DNA from: JAXGYV01 sp040772045
GTDB taxonomy: Bacteria; Actinomycetota; Thermoleophilia; UBA2241
DNA: 64,000 bases
Direction of reading: 5' to 3'
Assembly (NCBI GenBank): GCA_040772045.1
Contig: JAXGYV010000005.1
Span: 66,591 to 130,590 of the forward strand
Part shown: positions 27,734 to 36,475 of the stretch, piece after piece
How the letters are laid out: each line of letters opens with the position of its first letter
Position numbering within the stretch: the first letter of the stretch is position 1
Notes under the pieces: model-generated
Seen by the model: only the letters and a program-made list of their open reading frames with translations
Database searches by the model: none
What the model was told of the DNA's origin: nothing
Made by a program: the position numbers and the translations under genes

Positions 27734-28413
27734 TCACCGCCGAACGCAAGCCCTTCGAGGAGATCCTCGCCCTGCTCGCGGGCCACACCAAGGTCTTAGT
27801 GGCGGGCTGCGATACGTGCGTCGCCGTCTGCCTGACGGGCGGGGAAAAAGAGGCTGAGATCCTCGCCGCCGAGCTGCGCATACAAGCGAAGAAGGATGGC
27901 CGCGACGTACACGTGGAGCACACCGCCGCCATCCGCCAGTGCGAGTGGGAGTACCTGGACGCTATCGCCGAGAAGGTGAACGAGTTTCCGGTCGTCCTCA
28001 GCATGGCGTGTGGCATCGGCATCCAGAGCATGGCCGAGAAGTTCGCCGATAAGCTCGTACTGCCGGCCGTGAATACCAACATGCTCGGCATGCCACAGGA
28101 GCACGCCGTGTGGCTCGAGCGCTGCGGCGCCTGTGGCGATTGCGTGCTCGGCCGAACGGGCGGCGTGTGCCCTATCGTGCGCTGCTCGAAGAGCCTGCTC
28201 AACGGGCCCTGCGGCGGCAGTCACAACGGCACGTGCGAGGTCAGAGGCCCTGGCGACGAAGAGATCGAGTGCGCCTGGCAGCTCATCCACGACAAGCTGT
28301 ACGCCCAAGGCCGAGAGGATCTGATCCTCGAGATCGTCCCGCCGAAGGACTGGAGCAAGAGCCCCTGCGGCGGGCCACGCAAGATGGTCAAGAGGGAGGC
28401 GAGGCCGGTATGA
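27730..28413 (+). CDS. metV: MetV, iron-sulfur/zinc partner of methylene-tetrahydrofolate reductase
   Basis: 227-residue protein of the MetV family (methylene-tetrahydrofolate reductase C-terminal/zinc-finger type), which forms a complex with MetF in acetogens. Cysteine-rich blocks are GCDTCVAVCLTGGEKE near the N terminus and CGACGDCVLGRTGGVCPIVRC followed by LLNGPCGGSHNGTCEV near 135-175. The central part has SMACGIGIQ. It carries electrons from the Hdr complex to MetF flavin in the accepted model. Start at the ATG at 27730, overlapping the mvhD stop; it overlaps metF in the same manner, so expression is stoichiometric. Confidence 0.9.
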   Translation: MITAERKPFEEILALLAGHTKVLVAGCDTCVAVCLTGGEKEAEILAAELRIQAKKDGRDVHVEHTAAIRQCEWEYLDAIAEKVNEFPVVLSMACGIGIQSMAEKFADKLVLPAVNTNMLGMPQEHAVWLERCGACGDCVLGRTGGVCPIVRCSKSLLNGPCGGSHNGTCEVRGPGDEEIECAWQLIHDKLYAQGREDLILEIVPPKDWSKSPCGGPRKMVKREARPV

Positions 28414-29354
28414 CCGCCAGGCTGAAGGCCGGCTCCAAACTGGAGAGGCTCCTCGCCGCGGGCGCGTTCACGGTAACGGCGGAGTGCGGTCCACCGAAGA
28501 GCGCGGACGGTATGGTGATCGCCGACAAGGCCAAGCTGCTCGTCGGCTCCGTGGACGCCGTCAACATCACCGACAATCAAACCGCCGTGGCGCGCATCTG
28601 CTCCCTGGCGGCCAGCTACCTCGCGCAGCAGAACGGCTGCGAGGCCATCATGCAGATGACGTGTCGCGACCGAAATCGTCTGGCCATGCAGGCCGACATT
28701 TTGGGCGCGGCCGCCCTGGGCATCAAGAACATCCTCTGCCTGACCGGCGACCACCAGAGCTTCGGTAACCACCCCCAGACGCGGGGAGTGTTCGACCTGG
28801 ACGCGGTGCAGCTCGTGCGCATGTTCAAAGACATGCGCGACGAGAAGAAGTTCCAGTGCGGCGAAGAGATGCCGACCGAGCCACGACTCTTCATCGGCTG
28901 CGCCGAGAACCCGTTCGGCGACCCGTTCGAGTTCCGCGCCCTTCGCCTCAAGAAGAAAGTTGAAGCCGGCGCGGACTTCGTGCAGACGCAGTGCATCTTC
29001 AACATCCCCAAGTTCAAGCAGTGGATGGAGCACGTGCGCGTGCTGGGGCTGCATCAGGAGGTCAAGATCCTGGCCGGCATCACCCCCATCAAGGGGGCCG
29101 GCATGGCCAACTACATGAAGCAGTCCGTGCCCGGGATGGACGTGCCGCAGGAGATCGTCGACCGTATCGCGGCCAAGGATAAGGGCGCCCCCCAGCAGGA
29201 AGAGGGCAAGGCACTGGCGGTGGAGATGATCAAGGAGCTGGCCGAAGTCGAAGGCGTCGCCGGCATCCACGTGATGGCCGTCGAGTGGGAGCCGGTTGTG
29301 CCAGAGATCGTCGAGAGGGCCGGGCTGCTGCCGCGCCCGGCGGTGACGGAGTGA
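28410..29354 (+). CDS. metF: 5,10-methylenetetrahydrofolate reductase
   Basis: Catalyses reduction of methylene-H4folate to methyl-H4folate, the entry of one-carbon units to the methyl branch of the Wood-Ljungdahl pathway or to methionine synthesis. 314 residues forming a TIM barrel with FAD: TAECGPPKSADG near the N terminus (the Glu-containing strand), NITDNQ, MTCRDRNR (folate/FAD contact), CLTGDH and FVQTQCIF. The short form lacking an NAD(P)H-binding extension is what MetV-dependent enzymes look like. ATG at 28410 overlaps metV by four bases; GAGGC lies just upstream. The MetVF pair within an hdr operon indicates coupling to ferredoxin and NAD(P)H. Confidence 0.92.
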   Translation: MTARLKAGSKLERLLAAGAFTVTAECGPPKSADGMVIADKAKLLVGSVDAVNITDNQTAVARICSLAASYLAQQNGCEAIMQMTCRDRNRLAMQADILGAAALGIKNILCLTGDHQSFGNHPQTRGVFDLDAVQLVRMFKDMRDEKKFQCGEEMPTEPRLFIGCAENPFGDPFEFRALRLKKKVEAGADFVQTQCIFNIPKFKQWMEHVRVLGLHQEVKILAGITPIKGAGMANYMKQSVPGMDVPQEIVDRIAAKDKGAPQQEEGKALAVEMIKELAEVEGVAGIHVMAVEWEPVVPEIVERAGLLPRPAVTE

Positions 29355-29411
29355 GGGCGCGATGACCGCTTCGCCGCTCGCGCCCCACCCGCGCCACACC
29401 CGGATCCGGCC

Positions 29412-30119
29412 ATGGAGGTGCTCTTGATCGCCATCTCCCCGGACCTCTCCCGCCGCGTCGCCGCCGGCTCGGGCGAAAACGCGTACAAGTGCTACCAGTG
29501 CAAACGCTGTACCGTGGGTTGCCCGGTGGCCGAGTTCGCCGATCTGCACCCGGCGCAGATGGTGCGCGCCGTCCAGCTCGGCGACGTGAATCGCGCGGTA
29601 CGCAGCCGGTTCCTCTGGCTCTGCACCGGCTGCCAAACCTGCAGCACGCGCTGTCCGCAAGGGATCGACGTCGCAGCCATCGTAGACGAGCTGCGCATGA
29701 TCGCTCGCGAGCGCGGACTGATTCGCGCCGACGCTCCCTACGCGAACATCCTCAAACTCATCAACGACTCGGCACAGCGCTGGGGCAGGCTGTACGAGGT
29801 CGGGCTGCTGGCGCGCGACAAGCTCGCCCGGCCCAGCTCGCTCAAGGACGACCTCCCCATGGGGGTCAGAATGCTCCTCAGGGGCAAGATCAGCCCGTTT
29901 CCCACCGTAGGCGACCGCGCGCGGATGCAGCAGTTGTACGCGGAGGCCGCGCGCATCGACGCCGCGCGCGGCCTGCAGTACCTGCCCATCGAGACGCCCA
30001 CCGGCGCCGCGCCCGCCCCGGTGGTGACGGCGGAATGCGGCGATGTTCGCCACGAGCCGTACGCCGCGGCAGGACCAGCAGACGATCCATCGCCGCGCGA
30101 GGCGGGGGACGTTCCATGA
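29412..30119 (+). CDS. hdrC: HdrC, heterodisulfide-reductase-like iron-sulfur subunit
   Basis: 235-residue electron-transfer subunit with two [4Fe-4S] motifs: CYQCKRCTVGCP (about residue 27-38) and CTGCQTCSTRCP (about 70-81). The helix set IVDELRMIARERGLI and KLINDSAQRWGRLYE is typical of HdrC. In Hdr complexes it links HdrA to HdrB. The last 45 residues are Pro/Ala-rich and poorly conserved. The start is separated from metF by 57 bases and has a weak ribosome site; the stop overlaps hdrB (ATGA). Being a three-subunit Hdr here, electrons can reach both MetVF and HdrB. Confidence 0.9.
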   Translation: MEVLLIAISPDLSRRVAAGSGENAYKCYQCKRCTVGCPVAEFADLHPAQMVRAVQLGDVNRAVRSRFLWLCTGCQTCSTRCPQGIDVAAIVDELRMIARERGLIRADAPYANILKLINDSAQRWGRLYEVGLLARDKLARPSSLKDDLPMGVRMLLRGKISPFPTVGDRARMQQLYAEAARIDAARGLQYLPIETPTGAAPAPVVTAECGDVRHEPYAAAGPADDPSPREAGDVP

Positions 30120-30976
30120 CCCGCCTCGCGTACTACCCTGGATGCTCCCTGCGCAGTACTGCCAGGGAGCTGGACAGATCGTTTCGGGCGAGCGCCGCGG
30201 CCCTCGGCCTGGCGCTGGAGGAGATCCCCCGGTGGGAGTGCTGCGGAACCACCGCGGCACACACCGCCAGCCGGCTCCTGGCCGCGGCGCTGCCGGCCAA
30301 CGAATTGGCCAAAGTACCTGCCGACATGGGGCTCAACGCCATCGCGACGCCCTGCGCCGCCTGTTTCAGCCGCTTCGTAACCACGCGGCACGAACTCCGC
30401 GAAGACGAGCAGCTGCGGCGCGAGGTGGAGATCGTCGTCGGCCGCCCGGTGCCCACAGACATCGCCGTGCTCAACCTCATCGACGTCTACCACGATGTCG
30501 TGGGGCTCGCGGCCCTCAGGGCCAAGGTCGCCCGGCCGCTGCGCGGCCTCAAGATCGCCGCCTACTACGGCTGCCTGCTCACCCGTCCCCCCGCGGCCAC
30601 GCTGGCCGAAGACCCCGAGTACCCTACCCGCATGGACGCCGTGCTCGGCGCTCTGGACGCGGAGCCTGTAGCGTGGAGCTGCAAGACCGACTGCTGCGGC
30701 GCCTCGCTCGCCCTCTGCGACCGGACCGTGGTGATCGCGCTAGCACGCAAGATCGTCGCCAACGCCCGCGCCTGCGGCGCCCAAGCCATCGCGACCGCCT
30801 GCCCGCTGTGCCAGCTCAATCTCGACACATGCCAGGCCGACATACGGGCGAGCGACCAGACCTGGAGGAGCATCCCGATCTTCTACCTCAGCCAGCTCGT
30901 GGGCCACGCCGTCGGCGTCCCCGCCCGACAGCTAGGATGGAGGAAACACGTGGTGGCGGTGCCGGCGCTGCCGTAA
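30116..30976 (+). CDS. hdrB: HdrB, heterodisulfide-reductase-like catalytic subunit
   Basis: 286-residue CCG-domain protein. Both cysteine-rich repeats are present: first YPGCSLRST, WECCGTT and TPCAACFSRF; second YYGCLLTRP, KTDCCGAS and TACPLCQLNLD. In methanogens these bind two noncubane [4Fe-4S] clusters that reduce CoM-S-S-CoB. In bacteria without those cofactors the disulfide or thiol substrate is unknown, and in the MetVF-linked complex HdrB may have a different or structural acceptor role. Last gene of the operon; a hairpin 26 bases downstream is the likely terminator. Confidence 0.92.
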   Translation: MTRLAYYPGCSLRSTARELDRSFRASAAALGLALEEIPRWECCGTTAAHTASRLLAAALPANELAKVPADMGLNAIATPCAACFSRFVTTRHELREDEQLRREVEIVVGRPVPTDIAVLNLIDVYHDVVGLAALRAKVARPLRGLKIAAYYGCLLTRPPAATLAEDPEYPTRMDAVLGALDAEPVAWSCKTDCCGASLALCDRTVVIALARKIVANARACGAQAIATACPLCQLNLDTCQADIRASDQTWRSIPIFYLSQLVGHAVGVPARQLGWRKHVVAVPALP

Positions 30977-31001
30977 CGGCACCGCCCAGGGAAGCCCCTG
31001 C

Positions 31002-31030
31002 CGGGAGCCCGTGCTTGGCGCGGGTTCCCG
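31002..31030. terminator. Hairpin terminator between hdrB and the MFS gene
   Basis: CGGGAGCCCG (31002-31011) and CGGGTTCCCG (31021-31030) pair over 10 bp with one G-T pair and a 9-base loop. It lies between convergent genes and lacks a long T-run, so it may be a weak or Rho-assisted terminator. Confidence 0.5.
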
Positions 31031-31045
31031 TGCTGCGGTCCGACA

Positions 31046-32386
31046 CTACGCGGAGCGCGGCTCGCGCACCAGGGCCAGCAAGACGACAGCCAGGGCCGCG
31101 GCGCCCGTCATCGCCCACCACGCCGGCGCATACGCGCCGGTGCGATCCACGATGAATCCGAAGAGCGGCGGCCCGATGAAGATGCCGATGTTGTTGATGG
31201 CCGCCGTCATGCCGGCGGCGGCGCCGGCGGCGGCCGGGCCGGAGATCTCGCCGGCCAGCGCGCCAGACAGGCCGCCCCACCCCACGGCGCCCACGCCCAG
31301 AACCCCCAGCGCGGGCACCAGCGTCCACCGCATGCCGGGGCCGGCGAGCGCCAGCGCTACGCAGGAGAGGCCGGCGAGCACGGCCAGCACGACGAGGACC
31401 GGCTGCCGCCGGCCGGCGAGCAGCCGGTCGCTGATCAAGCCGCTGAGCGGCTTCCCTACGGCGCCGGTCGCCTGACATAGGGCGAGCAAACCTCCCGCGG
31501 CCACCGCCGTGTAAGCCCACTCGGCCTGCAGGAAGAGCACCAGGTGCGCCAGCGCCGAGAACTCGACCACGTTCAGGCAGAGCGCGCCCAGGCCGAGGAG
31601 CAAGATGTCTCGTGACCGCGCTACGGCCAGAAAGCCCGGGTTCAGAGTGGCGCGGTCAGTGGCCTCGTCTCCCGTGACACACGGGAGACCTTGTTCTTCG
31701 AGGGCCACGCACTCTGGCGCTATCGTCGAACGCCGGCCGACTGTTCTCGGCCATCGGAGGCCTCCACCCGGTTCCAAGCCACTCGGCCCGATCACGGGAT
31801 CGCGGTAGAACACCACCGCCAGCACGCACGTGGACAGCGCCAGCAGCGCGGCCACCACGAAACCAGAGCGCCACCCGTAGCTCAGAGCCAACGCGGGCAT
31901 GATCGCCGCGCCGAGTATGCCACTCACGTTTACCGCCGACTGGTTGACTCCCACCGCCGTCGCTCGTTCTCGAGGGGGGAACCACACGACGATCGCCTTG
32001 ACCGCCGTGGGAAAGATGAATCCGCACCCCAGACCGGAGGCACCTAACAGGAGCAGCATCGCCACGTACGATGGGGCCAGCGCCACCGCGCCCACCGCGA
32101 TACCCGTGATCAGCGTGCCGATCACCAGCGCCCGCCGAGCGCCGAGGCGATCGGCAAGCCAGCCGGCCAGCAGCAACGTGGGCGCGTAGGTGACGGCCGT
32201 GGCGCTCGTGAGAGCGCCGATCTGGGCGTTGGTCAGGGAGAACGACTCCTTGATGAACGGCGCCAGCGGTCCCACGCAGAGACGAGAGAGGAACACCACG
32301 AGATACGCGCTCCACACCACACCGAGAGCCACAAAGCGATAGCGCGCAGGACGAGGGCATACGGTGCTCACAGCGGCGTCGATCAT
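31046..32386 (-). CDS. Major facilitator superfamily transporter
   Basis: 446-residue polytopic membrane protein with about 12 hydrophobic segments and the MFS loop 2-3 signature GWLADRLGARRALVIG, repeated in weaker form as GLISDRLLAGRRQPVL in the second half. A hydrophilic central loop (about 205-255) separates the halves. Closest in feel to the oxalate/formate or nitrate-type anion antiporters, but the substrate is not assignable. It follows the cobalamin uptake operon by 46 bp on the same strand, so readthrough from that operon is possible; a role in B12 transport would be speculation. The ATG start at 32386 has only a weak ribosome site. Confidence 0.85.
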   Translation of the reverse strand: MIDAAVSTVCPRPARYRFVALGVVWSAYLVVFLSRLCVGPLAPFIKESFSLTNAQIGALTSATAVTYAPTLLLAGWLADRLGARRALVIGTLITGIAVGAVALAPSYVAMLLLLGASGLGCGFIFPTAVKAIVVWFPPRERATAVGVNQSAVNVSGILGAAIMPALALSYGWRSGFVVAALLALSTCVLAVVFYRDPVIGPSGLEPGGGLRWPRTVGRRSTIAPECVALEEQGLPCVTGDEATDRATLNPGFLAVARSRDILLLGLGALCLNVVEFSALAHLVLFLQAEWAYTAVAAGGLLALCQATGAVGKPLSGLISDRLLAGRRQPVLVVLAVLAGLSCVALALAGPGMRWTLVPALGVLGVGAVGWGGLSGALAGEISGPAAAGAAAGMTAAINNIGIFIGPPLFGFIVDRTGAYAPAWWAMTGAAALAVVLLALVREPRSA

Positions 32387-32432
32387 CGTGCCATCTTACC
32401 GGCCTTTCCACCGGCGGAACGAGCGCACGGGC

Positions 32433-33686
32433 CTAGTGCGGCGGCAGCGGCCGGCGGCACAGCTCGTCGAGCATCGCCGCTCCGTCGGGGAACTGGCGTA
32501 CTCCGGCCAGCTCCACGCCGGCGGAGCCGCCGCTGAAGTCCCGCTGGGCTAACCCGGCGACCATCCACGCCGGCGTGCCCCGGGCCACGGCCGCGCGCAG
32601 GATCTCCAGATTCCGCAGATTCCCGGGCCCTATGGGTACATCAGTCAGGATCACCACGTCGGCGGCGGCGGCCAGCGCCGCGTTCTCCTCGTGCACTTCA
32701 TCGGAGATCGCGCAGAAAGCAGCCTCCACCGCCATGGGGAGGCCCATCTCGCGCCCCGTTACTTCGTCGGTGTCCAAGGCATTCACCACTCCAGCCGATA
32801 CCGCGTACCCCGCCTCGGTGAGCCGGCGCATGAACAGCGAGCCGGTGCCGGCGCCGCACAGGAGATGGACGCGTCCACGACGCTCCGGCCGCGGGCGCGG
32901 TGAGAACGTCAGGTAGGCTTGGCCCGCGTGCCGGTGCAGGTGAGCGCTCACCCCATACACGTCACCGATGACGCGCGGGCTGAGCACCTCGTCGGCCGGT
33001 CCCCACGCCGCCACCCCGCCGTCAGCCAGCATGAGCAGCGAGCGGCAATACTGCAGGGCCAAATTCAGATCGTGGAGCACACATACCACCGTCAGGCCGC
33101 CCCTGTTGAGGCGTTCCAGGCAATCGAAGAACTGGAGCTGATGCGCCACATCGAGCGCCGAGACGGGCTCGTCGAGCAGCAGTACCTCCGGCTGCTGGGC
33201 GAGCGCCTGCGCCAGAACCACCATCTGGCGCTCGCCCCCGGACAGCCGCGGGAACAGCCGTTCCGCCAGGTGCTCTACTCCGAGCGTCTGCAGGGCGCGC
33301 CGCGCGGACGCGCGCGCGCCGCCCTCGCCGCGGCAGTAGCGCCCCATCTCGACTACCTCGAGGGCGGTGAAGTCGAAGTCTAGGCTGAACTGCTGCGGCA
33401 CCAGCGCCACGCGCCGCGCCAGGTCGCGACGCGCGTGGTTCAACACCGCCCGGCCGTCCAAAAGCACCGCGCCGTGCTCCGGGCGCAGCAGTCCGTCGAT
33501 CACCCGCAGGAGCGTGCTCTTGCCGCTGCCGTTGGGGCCCACGACGCCGACGAAGTCGCCGTGCCGCACGGCAAAGGAGACCCCGTGCAGCACGGGATGC
33601 TCCGGGTAGGAGAACGTCACCTCGTCGACTACCAGCTGAGCCTCACCCGCGGCGTCCGGCGGGCGGATCGCGAGACCGGACGTCAT
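32433..33686 (-). CDS. btuD: Cobalamin ABC transporter ATPase with extra C-terminal domain
   Basis: ABC ATPase of the FepC/BtuD class, 417 residues. The first 265 residues are complete: Walker A GPNGSGKST (50-58), Q-loop VPQQF, signature LSGGERQ (149-155), Walker B VLLLDEP and the switch His in VLHDLN. Unlike ordinary BtuD (about 250 residues) it has a further 150 residues (about 270-417) beginning GRVHLLCGAGTGSLFMRRL, with a Rossmann-like alternation and VILTDVPIGPGN. This extension resembles a nucleotide- or corrinoid-binding fold, but I cannot name a family with certainty. ATG at 33686 overlaps the btuC stop by four bases. Last gene of the riboswitch-controlled operon. Confidence 0.88.
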   Translation of the reverse strand: MTSGLAIRPPDAAGEAQLVVDEVTFSYPEHPVLHGVSFAVRHGDFVGVVGPNGSGKSTLLRVIDGLLRPEHGAVLLDGRAVLNHARRDLARRVALVPQQFSLDFDFTALEVVEMGRYCRGEGGARASARRALQTLGVEHLAERLFPRLSGGERQMVVLAQALAQQPEVLLLDEPVSALDVAHQLQFFDCLERLNRGGLTVVCVLHDLNLALQYCRSLLMLADGGVAAWGPADEVLSPRVIGDVYGVSAHLHRHAGQAYLTFSPRPRPERRGRVHLLCGAGTGSLFMRRLTEAGYAVSAGVVNALDTDEVTGREMGLPMAVEAAFCAISDEVHEENAALAAAADVVILTDVPIGPGNLRNLEILRAAVARGTPAWMVAGLAQRDFSGGSAGVELAGVRQFPDGAAMLDELCRRPLPPH

Positions 33687-34711
33687 AGGCGCCTCCTCGA
33701 GCGCAGCAGGTAGACGAACAGGGGCGCGCCGAAGAAGGTGGTCACGATCCCCACCGGCAGCTCCGACGGAGCAACCGCCACACGGGCGGCCAGATCGGAG
33801 AGCCCCATGATGGCCGCCCCGAGCACCAGCGAGAGCGCCAGGACCTTGCGATGCCGCGGCCCCACCACCAGACGCGCCAGGTGGGGGATCACCAGCCCGA
33901 CGAAGCCGATAATACCGGAGACGGACACGGCGACGGCCGTCAGCGCCGCCGCCGTCACCAGCAGGATCTTCTTCACCCGCTCCACATCTACACCGAGCTC
34001 GAGCGCCCGCTGCTCGCCCTGAAGGAGGATGTCGAGCTCGCGGGCGAAGAACAGCGGAACGGCCAGCAGGGGCAAGGCGAACAGCGCGATCTCCACCTCC
34101 AGCCAGCCCCGAGCGGAGAAGCTGCCCATGATCCAGTACAGCAGCGCGTGCAGGTCTTCTCCTGCTTTCACCATCAAGACGGAGATCACCGCGCTGAGGA
34201 GCTGTGAGAGCGTGACCCCCGCCAGGAGGAGGACGTAGATGTTGAGATGCCCGCGACGTCGCCCGAGGGCGTAGACGAGCAGCAGCGCCAAGCCGCCGCC
34301 GAGGAGAGCCAGCAGCGAGAGCCACGGCACCGCCGGCAGACCCACGACGATACCGATGGTGGCGCCGAGCGCGGCGCCCGACGACACACCCGTGACGTAG
34401 GGATCGGTGAGCGGATTGAGCAGCAGTCCCTGCAGAATGGTGCCGGCGGTAGCGAGACAGGCCCCCACGATGAAGGCCAGCAGCACGCGCGGCAGCCGGA
34501 GCTGCCAGAAGATCACCCCGGCGGGGTCGTCGGCGGCGCCGCCGACCAGGTAATCCCAAACACGGCCGAAGGAGATCGAGGTAGATCCCAAGGCCAGACA
34601 GAGGAACAGGCTCAGGACGAGGAAGACGACGGCCAGCGACAGCCACGCCCTCCTCGTCCATGGTGAGCCCGTGGGCATCGTCAACGCGGTCCCGACATCA
34701 CGCGGCGGCAC
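33683..34711 (-). CDS. btuC: Cobalamin/iron-chelate ABC transporter permease
   Basis: 342-residue FecCD/BtuC family permease with about ten membrane segments. Conserved blocks are LRLPRVLLAFIVGACLATAG, GLLLNPLTDPYVTGVSSGAA, MGSFSARGW, and the ATPase-contact loop GFVGLVIPHLARLVVGPRHR, ending LPVGIVTTFFGAPLFVYLL. Within the cob operon the cargo is almost surely a corrinoid. The start is placed at GTG 34711; an in-frame ATG at 34678 is an alternative. It overlaps btuD by four bases and lies 19 bases after btuF. Confidence 0.92.
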   Translation of the reverse strand: MPPRDVGTALTMPTGSPWTRRAWLSLAVVFLVLSLFLCLALGSTSISFGRVWDYLVGGAADDPAGVIFWQLRLPRVLLAFIVGACLATAGTILQGLLLNPLTDPYVTGVSSGAALGATIGIVVGLPAVPWLSLLALLGGGLALLLVYALGRRRGHLNIYVLLLAGVTLSQLLSAVISVLMVKAGEDLHALLYWIMGSFSARGWLEVEIALFALPLLAVPLFFARELDILLQGEQRALELGVDVERVKKILLVTAAALTAVAVSVSGIIGFVGLVIPHLARLVVGPRHRKVLALSLVLGAAIMGLSDLAARVAVAPSELPVGIVTTFFGAPLFVYLLRSRRRL

Positions 34712-34730
34712 TGCGTGCCGCCTATCCGCC

Positions 34731-35783
34731 TCACTCAGACCCCTCGAAGGCGTCGGGGTGCAGGAAGGCGGCGATCTGCCGCAGTCCCTGCAGCGCCCGC
34801 GGCCCAGAGCGGACCACCAGGTTATCCTCGATCACGAAGACGCGGCCCTCCTTGACCGCCGTGAGCTGGTTGTACGCGGGCCGCTTGGCGATATCGCCGG
34901 GTTCGGCCTGCGCGCCCGCGACGGCGATGTACACATCAGGATCCTCCGTGATCAACACCTCTTGGCTAAACTCCGGGTAGCCGACCCCAGCCGACGAGCC
35001 GATGTTGGCCCCGCCGGCGCGCCGCACCAGATCCTCGATCAGCGTCCCCTTTCCCGCCGTCATCAACGGCTTGCTGTAGATCTCGAAGAATACCTTCAGC
35101 CGCTGGCGACCGGAGATGCGCGTCTCGACGTCCTTGGCCACTGCGTGCAGCGAGTCGACCAGGGCCTTGGCCTTGGCCTGCTCGCCAACTAACAGCCCCA
35201 ACTTCTCTAGATCCTCGAACACGCCGTCCAGCGTCGCCGGATCGAGGACCACCACCGGCACGTTGAGCTCATCGAGACGGGCGGCCGCATCACTCTGCAC
35301 GCCGGACGCCGCGAGGACGAGATCGGGCTTCAAGGAGATGATCTTCTCCACGTTCGGATTCGCGAAGTCCCCTACTTTGTCGACGTCCTTGGCATCCTGC
35401 GGGTAGTCGCAGAAATCGCTCACGCCGACAACCCGGTCCCCGGCGCCAACCGCGTACACCATCTCCGTCTGCGCGGGCGCCAGCGAGACGATCCTCGTCG
35501 CCGGCTTCTGCAGCGTGAATGCTCGGCCAGCGTCGTCCGTGACCGCGATGCGCGCGGGGCTAGCCGAGGGTGTCGTCGCCTTTTGATTCGTCCCGCAGCC
35601 GACCGCCGCGAGGAGAGCCGCGACGAGTACCAGCATCGCGGCCACCGTGGCGCCCCAGATACGTACACGACGGAGCGCCGCGCCGCGGCTGCGCCCGGAG
35701 TACTGCACACCCGAGGTGCGAACAGCTTCTCCGGTACTGCGGCCGGCGCGCATCTCTCGCGGGTCACCCGATCTCATCCTCAT
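34731..35783 (-). CDS. btuF: Cobalamin-binding lipoprotein of the ABC transporter
   Basis: 350-residue periplasmic-binding-type protein (helical-backbone BtuF/FhuD class) anchored as a lipoprotein: hydrophobic segment ending LLAAVGC with Cys about 63. Mature part has the usual pattern RIVSLAPAQTEMVYAVGAGD, VGDFANPNVEKIISLKPDLV and GYPEFSQEVLITEDPDVYI. The region before the hydrophobic segment is long (about 40 residues, Arg-rich) for a signal peptide; the true start could be downstream. I keep the ATG at 35783 because it overlaps the preceding stop (ATGA) and follows GGAGACAGG. Delivers corrinoid to BtuCD. Confidence 0.9.
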   Translation of the reverse strand: MRMRSGDPREMRAGRSTGEAVRTSGVQYSGRSRGAALRRVRIWGATVAAMLVLVAALLAAVGCGTNQKATTPSASPARIAVTDDAGRAFTLQKPATRIVSLAPAQTEMVYAVGAGDRVVGVSDFCDYPQDAKDVDKVGDFANPNVEKIISLKPDLVLAASGVQSDAAARLDELNVPVVVLDPATLDGVFEDLEKLGLLVGEQAKAKALVDSLHAVAKDVETRISGRQRLKVFFEIYSKPLMTAGKGTLIEDLVRRAGGANIGSSAGVGYPEFSQEVLITEDPDVYIAVAGAQAEPGDIAKRPAYNQLTAVKEGRVFVIEDNLVVRSGPRALQGLRQIAAFLHPDAFEGSE

Positions 35784-36475
35784 CCTGTCTCCTCTCCATC
35801 GTGGTTCACCGTAACGTTGGCGAACCAGTGATCGCCCACACGACGCGCACGCCTCACCCGTACTGCGACGGGGGAGGCGAAGAGCGGGCAGTCCGTGACC
35901 GCGGTGTGGTACTCGCCGTGCTCGCCGGCGACGTCGCAACCGGCGAGCGCCAGTTCCCGCGCCAGTCGCGCGGTGAGCTGGCGGCCGGCCAAACCGGCGA
36001 GCGCCACGTCCGCCCGCGCGGCGACCACGGTGGCCGCCGCCGGCAGCGCCAGAAACTCAGCCAGCACACGCTCGCGCGGACGTCCCCAGAGGGGCAGAGA
36101 AGCCCGCAGGCCGGCGGCACGACACACCTTCTCCTCCCACGCCTTGTGCGCCTCGATATCGATGTCGCCGAACACGCCGGCCGCTATACCCTCCGCCGCC
36201 ATCTTCCGCAGAGCCGCCACGAACTTCTCCTCGTAGTCCTCCCACGTCGTGGCGCACAGGGTCAGAGCGATGCCGAGCGCCGCCGCCTGAGCTTCGATCA
36301 CGTCCACGGACAAGCCGTGAGCGTTCGTCCGGCGGCCGTCCTCGGCCGTCATGCAGAGCAGCCGCTGCGGCACGCCTCCGGCAGCCACGGCCAGATGGAG
36401 CGCCAGGCACGAGTCTTTGCCGCCGCTCCACGAGCAGAAGAAGGGCACGTTCCGTAGGTTCGCCGTGCGCATCAT
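35780..36475 (-). CDS. DUF71/COG2102 ATP-pyrophosphatase (diphthine-ammonia-ligase-like), B12-linked
   Basis: 231-residue adenine-nucleotide alpha-hydrolase fold protein with the PP-loop CSWSGGKDSCLALH at the N terminus and the family block GIAAGVFGDIDIEAHKAWEE. The COG2102 family makes diphthamide in archaea and eukaryotes; bacteria lack diphthamide, and comparative genomics has proposed a B12-salvage role for the bacterial branch. Its position inside a cobalamin operon, overlapping both cbiB (ATGA) and btuF (ATGA), supports that. A plausible reaction is amide formation on a corrinoid carboxylate or side chain, but this is inference. Confidence 0.85.
   Translation of the reverse strand: MMRTANLRNVPFFCSWSGGKDSCLALHLAVAAGGVPQRLLCMTAEDGRRTNAHGLSVDVIEAQAAALGIALTLCATTWEDYEEKFVAALRKMAAEGIAAGVFGDIDIEAHKAWEEKVCRAAGLRASLPLWGRPRERVLAEFLALPAAATVVAARADVALAGLAGRQLTARLARELALAGCDVAGEHGEYHTAVTDCPLFASPVAVRVRRARRVGDHWFANVTVNHDGEETG

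Noticed and set aside
28221..30260. A 679-codon minus-strand open frame opposite metF and hdrC
   Set aside because: Antisense to three genes with clear motifs and overlapping starts; no ribosome site and no recognisable domain.
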